DNA from: Promethearchaeati archaeon
GTDB lineage: Archaea; Asgardarchaeota; Heimdallarchaeia; Heimdallarchaeales; Heimdallarchaeaceae
NCBI GenBank assembly: GCA_013166775.1
Contig: JABLTJ010000003.1
Coordinates: forward strand, 124,001-188,000
Direction: 5' to 3'
Length of the DNA: 64,000 bases
Positions 56,300 to 63,178 of this stretch are shown here, piece after piece. The translations under genes and the position numbers were made by a program. The notes beneath the pieces are model-generated. The model saw nothing but the letters and a program-made list of their open reading frames with translations. It was not told the origin of the DNA and searched no databases. How positions within the stretch are numbered: position 1 is the first letter of the stretch; each line of letters starts with the position of its first letter.

Positions 56300-56889
56300 A
56301 TACTTTGAATTAAATTGTCGATTAATATTTCTAGAAATTCATCTCTTTGCTTTTTATCATAGAAATCATAACCTGTTGTTTTTTGAATAACATCTGATCT
56401 GATAAATGCAAGTTGAGCACTAGATAATAATGTGTGTGCGATAATCATGATTTCCTCTTCTGGTTTATTATCTCCATAGATCTCTCTGAAAATCATCATG
56501 TATTTATCTATTGAACGTGATGTATTATCATCCACAGCAGGATTCAAATAATCGTGAATCATGGATATTCTTCCAAAGAGAGGATTGGTATCTATTAAGT
56601 CTCCTGTCCCCTTTAACATTATTTTAAGCTTATCAATTGAGGGCATTTTCATTGTTTCATAAATCGCATCCCAACGATCAATAATCATGTTAGTATCATA
56701 ACGAATAGCTTCGCTGATAAGTTTGTCTTTAGTTCTGAAATGATAATTGATGATTCCTACTCCCTTGATACCAGCTTTTTGTACAATTTTACGAACTGAA
56801 ACCTCATTTGTGTTTCCAGCTTCTCTCAATAATTCTAAAGTAGCATCTATGATTTTCTTTTTAGTATTTTCACTGCTCTTGCTTTTCAT
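56296..56889 (-). CDS. TetR-family transcriptional regulator
   Basis: From ATG 56889 the product has 197 residues: an N-terminal helix-turn-helix domain (KKKIIDATLELLREAG, VSVRKIVQKAG, INYHFRTKDKLI) and a helical ligand-binding domain. An ATG at 56919 would add ten residues; the shorter start fits the usual TetR N-terminus. It is encoded between a small membrane protein, whose 3' end it overlaps, and the flavoprotein whose start it overlaps. Palindromic sites matching each other lie at the operon promoter (57311-57333) and at its own start (56893-56915), so autoregulation is likely. The inducer may be a lipid or lipophilic compound. Confidence 0.87.
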   Translation of the reverse strand: MKSKSSENTKKKIIDATLELLREAGNTNEVSVRKIVQKAGIKGVGIINYHFRTKDKLISEAIRYDTNMIIDRWDAIYETMKMPSIDKLKIMLKGTGDLIDTNPLFGRISMIHDYLNPAVDDNTSRSIDKYMMIFREIYGDNKPEEEIMIIAHTLLSSAQLAFIRSDVIQKTTGYDFYDKKQRDEFLEILIDNLIQSM

Positions 56890-57293
56890 ATTGAACACCG
56901 TTCTCGAACAGTTTTTCATCTTTAGGCCATCTGAATACTAGTAATGCTATGATCACAATTCCACTAACCACAGGTCCTGCTACCCAAGAAATTGGTTCTG
57001 GTGCTAATCCATCCCATAAGAACAAGTATGCAATCAGAGAGATGAATGAGGCTACAACTGCAACAATTCTCCATTCTTTCCGTTTCAAAAAAATTATAAT
57101 TCCTGCTGCAACAAATCCAATTATTGTTAGACTCCAAAGCATAAGACCAATAATTGTAACAGCTGTTTTCCCTAAAGCGTCAGATAATATCCATGATTGT
57201 CTAGTCCATCCAACATAATCACTTACTAAATTCAAACATTATATGTATTAAACCATGAATTATAAGAAAGGCTGATAATAATTTTCTTTTCAT
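56870..57293 (-). pseudogene. Four-helix membrane protein gene with apparent frameshift near its 5' end
   Basis: The main open frame (57235 to 56870, starting at a TTG) encodes about 121 residues with three hydrophobic helices. Its paralogue at 62682-63092 has an additional first helix. A matching first helix (LIIHGLIHIMF against LIIHGLVFFMF) is found upstream in another frame from ATG 57293, ending in a stop just after the switch. Joining the two needs one extra-base correction in the TTT run near 57234-57238. So the gene is either recently frameshifted, mis-assembled, or uses the shorter TTG form. Promoter and operators lie properly placed before ATG 57293. Function unknown; it heads the TetR operon. 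Confidence 0.65.
56893..56915. promoter_or_regulatory. Second TetR operator-like site at the regulator's start
   Basis: GAACACCGTTC (56893-56903) and a following GAACAG half-site (56906-56911) lie 4-26 nt upstream of ATG 56889. The first differs by one base from the operon operator core GAACACTGTTC. It sits in coding DNA of the upstream gene, so chance is not fully excluded. Confidence 0.5.
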
Positions 57294-57310
57294 TTTTTTC
57301 ACCAATTATT

Positions 57311-57333
57311 GAACACTGTTTTGAACACTGTTC
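57311..57333. promoter_or_regulatory. TetR operator (tandem palindromes)
   Basis: GAACACTGTT (57311-57320) is followed by GAACACTGTTC (57323-57333), an inverted repeat with arms GAACA/TGTTC around one base. The pair lies directly downstream of the TATA box (57341-57348) and covers the expected transcription start, a classic repressor position. Confidence 0.65.
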
Positions 57334-57340
57334 AAAAACA

Positions 57341-57348
57341 TATATAAA
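57341..57348 (-). promoter_or_regulatory. TATA box of the TetR operon
   Basis: TTTATATA on the minus strand, about 48-55 nt before ATG 57293. Transcription should start near 57318, within the operator. Confidence 0.55.
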
Positions 57349-57455
57349 CCTTTTGAAATGAAAGTTGAAAACAAAAAAAAGAGATAATTCTCCAAGCACT
57401 TAATCATCTGTTAGTTCTTTTAGATCCTCTATCTTTTGAAAAGAAATTGAAGGAG

Positions 57456-57477
57456 TGTTATAAATAAAAATATAACA
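57456..57477. promoter_or_regulatory. AT-rich inverted repeat between the TetR operon and nadE
   Basis: TGTTATA and TATAACA form a perfect 7-bp inverted repeat around eight bases in the gap downstream of nadE. It could be a terminator hairpin or a regulatory site; nothing else is seen in the gap. Confidence 0.3.
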
Positions 57478-57527
57478 GAGAGCTAATAATACTCTATCAA
57501 AGAAACTATTTTTTTTCCGATTTTGGT

Positions 57528-58436
57528 TTATTTAATCTGATAAGGTGATTCTCTCATTTGTTTGGAGAGTTTTTTCAAAGTAAGAACTTGCTCAACATTC
57601 TTCTTCCCATAACTATCATAGAGTTCTGCAGTCGTAAATCCATTGTCACTCGCTACTAAAATTTGATCAACAATTGAGAAACCTCCTAAAAGTTCTCCTT
57701 TGTTATCTATTCCTGGCATCACATCAGGATCTGCATATTTTTCCCTAATGAATTTAGGAACCTCTAAATATTCTGCTATCAGTTCTAATTGGCTTCGATA
57801 AATGTGAATCAAAGGCATTACATCTGCACAATGATCAACTCCCCATTTAGAAAAAGTTCCTGTTAACCATTCTGTTTTGTTAGCAGCTCCCACAACCATG
57901 AGATTATTTATCTCTGCATATTGGTAGAGAATTACCATTCGCATTCTGTGTTTTGTTACCGCATAAGCGTTACCTTTAGCAATCCAAGATTTTGCTTCTG
58001 GTTGTAAACGACCTGCTAATAAATTCTCTTCCTCCTCTTCAGACAGAATTTTAGATTTGCTTTTTCTTACAATAAAACAACGTAGTCTTCTGCTTGGAAT
58101 GAATCCAATAGGTAAGAGTCTGTATCCCTTTGCAGCTTTTACTAATGCAGTAATTTTTTTAGTTTTCAATTTCACTCCTAAATGCTTAGCAAGTTCGTTT
58201 GCATGTTTTTTATGTATTGGTTTACTATCCTTTTCAGGAAGATTGAATAACTGAACTCTTTCTGCACCTAAGCTCTTTACAGTAAGGGTAGCTGTTACAG
58301 CTGAATCCAAACCTCCACTTAATCCTACAACAGCACCATCCTTTCCAAGTTCTTTCATAGTAGTTCTGATGAGAGTCTCAATTTCCGTACAGATCGCTGG
58401 AATATTGATCTTGAGTTCTTGGAGTACTGAATTCAT
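57528..58436 (-). CDS. nadE: NAD synthase (ammonia-dependent type)
   Basis: The 302-residue protein has the PP-loop SGGLDSA (40-46) and the NadE signature GAANKTEWLTGTFSKWGVD, spread over about residues 190-208, with DVMPLIHIYRSQ after it. It makes NAD from deamido-NAD, ATP and ammonia in the cytoplasm. It lacks the N-terminal glutaminase domain. An insert of about 35 residues (about 115-150) makes it longer than the roughly 270-residue archaeal enzymes; the role of the insert is unclear. The gene stands alone on the minus strand, divergent from the SAM methyltransferase. Confidence 0.92.
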   Translation of the reverse strand: MNSVLQELKINIPAICTEIETLIRTTMKELGKDGAVVGLSGGLDSAVTATLTVKSLGAERVQLFNLPEKDSKPIHKKHANELAKHLGVKLKTKKITALVKAAKGYRLLPIGFIPSRRLRCFIVRKSKSKILSEEEEENLLAGRLQPEAKSWIAKGNAYAVTKHRMRMVILYQYAEINNLMVVGAANKTEWLTGTFSKWGVDHCADVMPLIHIYRSQLELIAEYLEVPKFIREKYADPDVMPGIDNKGELLGGFSIVDQILVASDNGFTTAELYDSYGKKNVEQVLTLKKLSKQMRESPYQIK

Positions 58437-58638
58437 TGTAGACTACCTACTGTGATGAAAAATATATTTAGATAATTTAACGCTATACTAAGATAGGATA
58501 TTTAAAAAATTTGAGTAAATTAGTTTACATATTTTTAGAATTTAGATTTTAAGATTAGAAAATTAAAAGATCTTGAGATGAATTTAAAATTCCAAAATTT
58601 CTAAGTATTGAATGAGTTCGATGAATTTTCGGAAAAAA

Positions 58639-58646
58639 TTTTAAAT
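58639..58646 (+). promoter_or_regulatory. TATA-like box before the methyltransferase/HgcAB-like operon
   Basis: TTTTAAAT, preceded by the purine-rich BRE-like GGAAAAAA, lies 29-36 nt before the ATG at 58675. A transcript starting near 58668 would have a very short leader. Confidence 0.45.
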
Positions 58647-58674
58647 CCAATAACGAATTACTCTTGATACAGAT

Positions 58675-59334
58675 ATGAGTTTTGTTTTAATGAAAGTACT
58701 TGAGTCTGCTCCTCATAGATATGACAAAGGGATAAAGATTCTCACCTTGGGAAAGATTGACAAAGCATACGACAGATTAATTGAAAGTATAAAGAAAGAT
58801 GACAATACTTTAGATATAGGTTGTGGAACTGGAATGTTATCTTTTAGAGCTGTTCTCAAAGGAGCGAAAGTTACCGGTATTGATATTAATCCAGAGATGC
58901 TTGAAATTGCAAAGAAAAGAGTTAATGAGCTTGAAGTAAAAGATAAAATTGCGTTCCTTGAGATGGGAGTTGCAGAACTGGATCATTTTGAGAATGATTC
59001 TTTTGATGTAATAATGAGTGGTCTCTGCTTCTCAGAATTAAGTGATGATGAAATTTCTTTCACATTAAATCAAGTCAATCGAATCTTACGTAACGAAGGA
59101 AAATTTCTACTAATTGATGAGATAAGAAGTAAATCAATAGTTAAGAGAATCATTAACTGGTTTCTGAGGATACCTCTTGTTGTAATAACCTATATTCTTA
59201 CTCAAACTACTTCAAGAGCCTTGAAAAATATTGAAAAACGAATAACAGAGTCTAATTTACTAATACAATCTCGTAGGTCTAATTTCCTAGATAATTTTGT
59301 AGAATTTATTATAATTAAGGGGGATAAGAAATGA
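58675..59334 (+). CDS. Class I SAM-dependent methyltransferase
   Basis: The 219-residue protein has the Rossmann methyltransferase motifs: LDIGCGTGMLSF (about 48-59), the acidic post-strand VTGIDINPEML (about 68-78) and the strand/turn FDVIMSGLCFSEL (about 110-122). It resembles UbiE/MenG-type small-molecule methyltransferases. Its last four bases overlap the start of the HgcAB-like gene (59331-59334), so the two proteins are made together. A role in making or using the corrinoid-bound methyl group, or in modifying the downstream product, is inferred. The substrate is unknown. Confidence 0.87.
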   Translation: MSFVLMKVLESAPHRYDKGIKILTLGKIDKAYDRLIESIKKDDNTLDIGCGTGMLSFRAVLKGAKVTGIDINPEMLEIAKKRVNELEVKDKIAFLEMGVAELDHFENDSFDVIMSGLCFSELSDDEISFTLNQVNRILRNEGKFLLIDEIRSKSIVKRIINWFLRIPLVVITYILTQTTSRALKNIEKRITESNLLIQSRRSNFLDNFVEFIIIKGDKK

Positions 59335-60473
59335 ATATTTCAAATTATATTTATTATGGTTTTTTCACAATTATTGAGACACTTCTAAGAATGTTTCCCT
59401 TTCCAGCTAAAACAGGATATCAAAAAGTAGGAAAACCAAATGAAGACTCTCCTGTCTTGTTAACGTGTAATTTTCATCTAACAATCTTAAGACTCAAGAA
59501 AGCTACTAGAGGTTTGAACTACCATCTTTTAATTGCAAACAGTAAGGGAATAAATGTTTGGTGTGCTGCTACAGGTGGTAGTTTAAACAATCACTCTGTG
59601 ATTTCAGTCATAAAAACAAGTGGAATTGAGAACAAAGTAAATCATAGAAAAATAATTTTACCTCAATTAGCTGCTTCTGGAGTAGAATCAAAAGTGATAC
59701 AACAAAATGTTGGATGGAAAATTCTTTGGGGACCAGTTAACGCTCAGGATATTCCTGAGTTTTTTGAATCAAGCTTTGAAAAAACCAATGAAATGAAACA
59801 AGTGGAGTTTAGATTTGTTCAGAGAATTGAAATGGCAATCATGTGGATTTTTCTTGCCACTGCTGTTTTGATGCCTATTTGGGGACCTTTGTTTAAACTT
59901 GAAGCAGCATTCTTATTGGCACAGATTTGTTTTATCTATTTCTTAGTTCTAATTTCTTTCCCAATCTTTGAAAGAATCTTTCAGAAAGAAATTGAAAAGA
60001 AGAAAGCGTTTTTCACTATAGGGAATCTTGTTGTTCTTTTAATAAATTTAGTTTATGCTGCTATTGGTGTAGTTTTGTATGTTATAGTATATCAGAAGGA
60101 TTATTCGTGGATTTTACTTAGGTGGAGTATAGTATCATTCCTACTAGTTCTATTGGTAAATATGGAACTTAAAGGATCATCTTCAACTTACAAAAGTGAT
60201 TCTCATGCAGATAAGCTGTATGATATAGCAGTAGATTTGGAGAAATGCAAAGGAACTGGAATTTGTGTTGATGTTTGTCCTCGTAATTGTTATGTTTTGG
60301 ATACTGAACAGAAGAAAATAACTATGCCGAGACAAAAATTCTGTGTTCAATGTGGTGCCTGTATTGTCCAGTGTCCTTTTGATGCACTCTATTTTATGAA
60401 TAGAAAAGGAGACATAATCCAGCCTGAAATAGTAAGAAAGTTCAAACTAAATTTAATGGGAAAAAGAACCTGA
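59331..60473 (+). CDS. HgcA-like corrinoid protein fused to HgcB-like ferredoxin domain
   Basis: The 380-residue protein has three parts. Residues 35-165 match the HgcA corrinoid domain, with the cap-helix motif NVWCAATGG holding Cys78, the residue that in HgcA ligates cobalt from below, followed by HRKIILPQLAASGVE and WGPVNAQDIPEF. Residues 168-280 form four membrane helices. Residues 300-350 are ferredoxin-like: a full CxxCxxCxxxCP site (Cys338, 341, 344, 348) and a first site with Cys306, Cys312, Cys316 but Thr309 in the second position. In mercury methylators HgcA and HgcB are separate; fused versions are known in some archaea. Mercury methylation is not established: Thr follows CAA where HgcA has Gly-Lys, and no C-terminal Cys pair is present. 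Confidence 0.8.
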   Translation: MNISNYIYYGFFTIIETLLRMFPFPAKTGYQKVGKPNEDSPVLLTCNFHLTILRLKKATRGLNYHLLIANSKGINVWCAATGGSLNNHSVISVIKTSGIENKVNHRKIILPQLAASGVESKVIQQNVGWKILWGPVNAQDIPEFFESSFEKTNEMKQVEFRFVQRIEMAIMWIFLATAVLMPIWGPLFKLEAAFLLAQICFIYFLVLISFPIFERIFQKEIEKKKAFFTIGNLVVLLINLVYAAIGVVLYVIVYQKDYSWILLRWSIVSFLLVLLVNMELKGSSSTYKSDSHADKLYDIAVDLEKCKGTGICVDVCPRNCYVLDTEQKKITMPRQKFCVQCGACIVQCPFDALYFMNRKGDIIQPEIVRKFKLNLMGKRT

Positions 60474-60513
60474 GAAAACATTCACAAGAATTTAGCTAGC
60501 TTTATCAAAGCCT

Positions 60514-61662
60514 ATGTATAAAATTTCTCAATATTCTGTGATGGAAATGAGAAAAAATCAGAACAATATTCTTGTGTTTTTCATAATTAGTATCTTAATA
60601 ATATCTTCTTCAATCCTTCTTATCTACATGAACAAAATTAATTTTCAATCAAATGAAGAACCAATCGCAGATTCCAATTGTTCAATTTTTACAGTAAAAG
60701 ATGAAACTTCAGTTTTCTTTGGAAATAATGAAGATGAAGGTGGAGATCGTAAGAGGACAGATATGTGGTTTGTTTGTGCTGCTGATAATCAATCTTATGG
60801 TTGTGTTTATGTAGGTTTTGCTGAGAACGAACCTGGAGGGGATGATGTTGATGGTATTGAAATTGGAGGTATGAATACAGAAGGACTCTGTTTTGATGGA
60901 AATGGTATCTTTCCAGGAGAAGATGTCAATTATAGAGAAGATTTAGGTTCTCATTATTATTATCTAACAAGTAGAGGGATAATTTTACGCGAATGTGCAA
61001 CTGTTGAAGAAGTAATTGTTTGGTATCAAACCCACAATATGGGAGGAACTTGGTGGGGACAAACACATTGGGCTGATAAAACTGGAGCTGCAGTTGTCGT
61101 GAGTCCTGCAGTGGATGGTAGCATAGCGTTCACTCGAATATCAGGAGATTTTCTGATATCAACAAATTTCAACGTTGATCATCCTGGTGGAACCTATTAT
61201 CCATGTCCTAGATTTAATTTTTTGACAACAAGATTAACTGACATAATAACAACAGATAATGTCTCCATAGAGACTTGTGCAAACCTATTGGAAGCAGTTC
61301 ATGTTCCTCAAACATTTGCATATGCAGGAACTGTTTACTCGAATGTTTATGATTTAAAGAAACAAATGATTTACCTTTACGTTCAAGGTAATTATGACGA
61401 TGTTGTAACTCTAAATCTTTCTGCTGAATTAGCTAAGGGTTATCATAGTTATATAATAGAAAACTTGGAAAGTTCTACTCCTGAGGAGCTATATAATGTC
61501 TCTAATCTCTGGCCAATAGAACCAAAGCTCAGTATTTCTTCTCTTGCTATTCTTCTTACGCTAGTTGCTGTCCCAATTTTCATTTCTGCTGGATACTGGA
61601 TTTTTGTAACAAGAAATATTCGTAAAGTAGATGATAAAAGAGGTAAGAAAGATGGTAATTGA
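60514..61662 (+). CDS. Membrane-anchored Ntn amidohydrolase (choloylglycine hydrolase/C45-like)
   Basis: The 382-residue product has an N-terminal helix (about 18-38), an extracellular Ntn domain and a C-terminal helix (about 345-367) with the tail RNIRKVDDKRGKK. The likely nucleophile is Cys56 in DSNCSIF, followed by the family motif GNNEDEG (Asn and Asp near the active site), a later STNFNVDHP loop and a GGTWWGQTHW segment. Such enzymes hydrolyse linear amides, for example penicillin V or N-acyl amino acids. Autocleavage before Cys56 would free the domain from its N-terminal anchor. It starts 40 nt after the HgcAB-like gene and is probably co-transcribed. Confidence 0.76.
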   Translation: MYKISQYSVMEMRKNQNNILVFFIISILIISSSILLIYMNKINFQSNEEPIADSNCSIFTVKDETSVFFGNNEDEGGDRKRTDMWFVCAADNQSYGCVYVGFAENEPGGDDVDGIEIGGMNTEGLCFDGNGIFPGEDVNYREDLGSHYYYLTSRGIILRECATVEEVIVWYQTHNMGGTWWGQTHWADKTGAAVVVSPAVDGSIAFTRISGDFLISTNFNVDHPGGTYYPCPRFNFLTTRLTDIITTDNVSIETCANLLEAVHVPQTFAYAGTVYSNVYDLKKQMIYLYVQGNYDDVVTLNLSAELAKGYHSYIIENLESSTPEELYNVSNLWPIEPKLSISSLAILLTLVAVPIFISAGYWIFVTRNIRKVDDKRGKKDGN

Positions 61663-62653
61663 GTTGCAAAAAACCTCATCAATTTTACTGGCTATCTTGA
61701 TTCCAATTATAATTCTTGTACTAACAGTTATTATTAGTTATCTAGCTAAAAAAGAAAGTAATTCGAAAATAAATAGAGTTGCAAAATTCCTAACAGAACC
61801 TTTCCAATTTAAACCTTTATTGAAAGATTCTGACTTGTCAGAACTACCAGAAATTAAGACACGAAAGATTATTGGAAAGGAAATACTTTTCCGTTTAAAT
61901 CTTGTATATTATATTATCGTGATCTTTCTCCTTTGCAGTTTCTTAGGAGAGCTCTATCAAGTTCTTGCTGATCGTACATTATTAATAATCTTCACAAATA
62001 TTGTATCTGATTCAGCTCCTTCCAGCTCTATCTGGTCAACAATTGTAATTGAATCACCTTTTAGTTCTGGTTTTAGAGGATTTCAACCATGGTATGGAAT
62101 GTATCCCAATCCAATACTAGAATCTCAGTACTACCATCAAACATGGGAATGGATTTTTTACACTAGTGGAGTGTATAACAATTTCTTTCCAAATATGCAA
62201 TATCACTTCTTTGGAGAATCTGTGAATACATTGGTGTTTTCATTTTCAGGATTGCTTATGGTTTTCATGCTAATAATAGGAACAATATTTCTTCTCCCAT
62301 TGCTTTGGAAAGAAATACGAAAATCCTTTCTAGCTTCGTTATTCTTTTTGGAAGCAGGAATGATAATCGGAACAAAAGGAGTTTTTTCAAGCTTCGCTCA
62401 AGCTTGGAAAATAGAGGTAAACGATCAATTATTGCAGTATGGTGCGATTGCTATATCAAGAGCTTCAATTGCTGCAGAATGGGTGATTCTAGGACTAATC
62501 CCTGTTATAATAGGATTCTTCTTCTTCTTCCTCTGGATAGGAAAAAGAATCTGGAAAGTTCACTACTCACAAACAGAATCAATAAGTAAGAAGACATTTC
62601 TGATTGCTGTAAGTATAAACTATTTTGTAGCACTCATTGTTCTTCTTTTCTAA
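61652..62653 (+). CDS. Six-helix membrane protein, unknown function
   Basis: The product (about 333 residues from ATG 61652) has about six hydrophobic helices (near 12-32, 80-105, 200-222, 235-255, 270-298 and 310-333) and an extracellular-type loop with many aromatic residues (about 125-195). ATG 61652 follows AGAGGT by 7 nt and overlaps the stop of the Ntn hydrolase by 11 nt, so translational coupling is likely. ATG 61631 is an alternative. No family is recognised. Its operon with the Ntn hydrolase suggests a joint membrane function. Confidence 0.7.
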   Translation: MVIELQKTSSILLAILIPIIILVLTVIISYLAKKESNSKINRVAKFLTEPFQFKPLLKDSDLSELPEIKTRKIIGKEILFRLNLVYYIIVIFLLCSFLGELYQVLADRTLLIIFTNIVSDSAPSSSIWSTIVIESPFSSGFRGFQPWYGMYPNPILESQYYHQTWEWIFYTSGVYNNFFPNMQYHFFGESVNTLVFSFSGLLMVFMLIIGTIFLLPLLWKEIRKSFLASLFFLEAGMIIGTKGVFSSFAQAWKIEVNDQLLQYGAIAISRASIAAEWVILGLIPVIIGFFFFFLWIGKRIWKVHYSQTESISKKTFLIAVSINYFVALIVLLF

Positions 62654-62681
62654 AACCTAAGCTCTAAAAAGACTTGAGATA

Positions 62682-63092
62682 TTATCCGAAGATGATAATA
62701 TCTGAAGGCCATTTATCAATCAGTAGTGTAATTATGTTAACTATAGCAATTATAGGACCCAAAATGAAGTATTTTGGTTTTGGTTTTAATTCATTCCAGA
62801 AGAATGCAAATGCAAAAAGTGAGATGAATGAAGTAATGATATCAATTATTCTCCACGATTCATTCTTCGAGAGAATTACAATACCAGAGACAACAAAACC
62901 AACCATAACTAATATCCAGAGAACAATACCAACAATCTTTACTATTTTCTCATCAAGGAATCTATCTAGTAACCATGATTTTCTTGACCATCCAAAATAT
63001 CCTTCTTCCTCAGGTAGTTTAATATAAATTAGAAACATAAAGAAAACCAATCCATGAATTATGAGAAGAATTCCAAAAAGTATGTGCAACAT
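62682..63092 (-). CDS. Four-helix membrane protein, paralogue of the 56870-57293 gene
   Basis: The 136-residue protein has four hydrophobic helices and short polar loops. It is clearly related to the membrane protein of the TetR operon: shared patterns are LIIHGL in helix 1, YFGWSRKSWLL against YVGWTRQSWIL, SWRI at the start of helix 3 and a final KWPSD against RWPKD. The family is not one I can name. A TATTTAAA box lies 23-30 nt upstream of the ATG. The gene converges with the six-helix protein gene and diverges from the YeiB-like gene. Confidence 0.7.
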   Translation of the reverse strand: MLHILFGILLIIHGLVFFMFLIYIKLPEEEGYFGWSRKSWLLDRFLDEKIVKIVGIVLWILVMVGFVVSGIVILSKNESWRIIDIITSFISLFAFAFFWNELKPKPKYFILGPIIAIVNIITLLIDKWPSDIIIFG

Positions 63093-63114
63093 ATGAGATT
63101 TTGGACTTAGTATC

Positions 63115-63122
63115 TATTTAAA
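63115..63122 (-). promoter_or_regulatory. TATA-like box before the four-helix membrane protein
   Basis: TTTAAATA on the minus strand, 23-30 nt before the ATG at 63092. Confidence 0.4.
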
Positions 63123-63178
63123 TTTTCTCCAATTTAATAAGAAACACATTTATTACATTTTTCAGTTCTTTATTTAGG

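Noticed and set aside
62674..63027. Plus-strand 117-codon ORF opposite the four-helix membrane protein
   Set aside because: The minus-strand frame has a paralogue at 56870-57293 and a TATA box; the plus-strand frame is its shadow.
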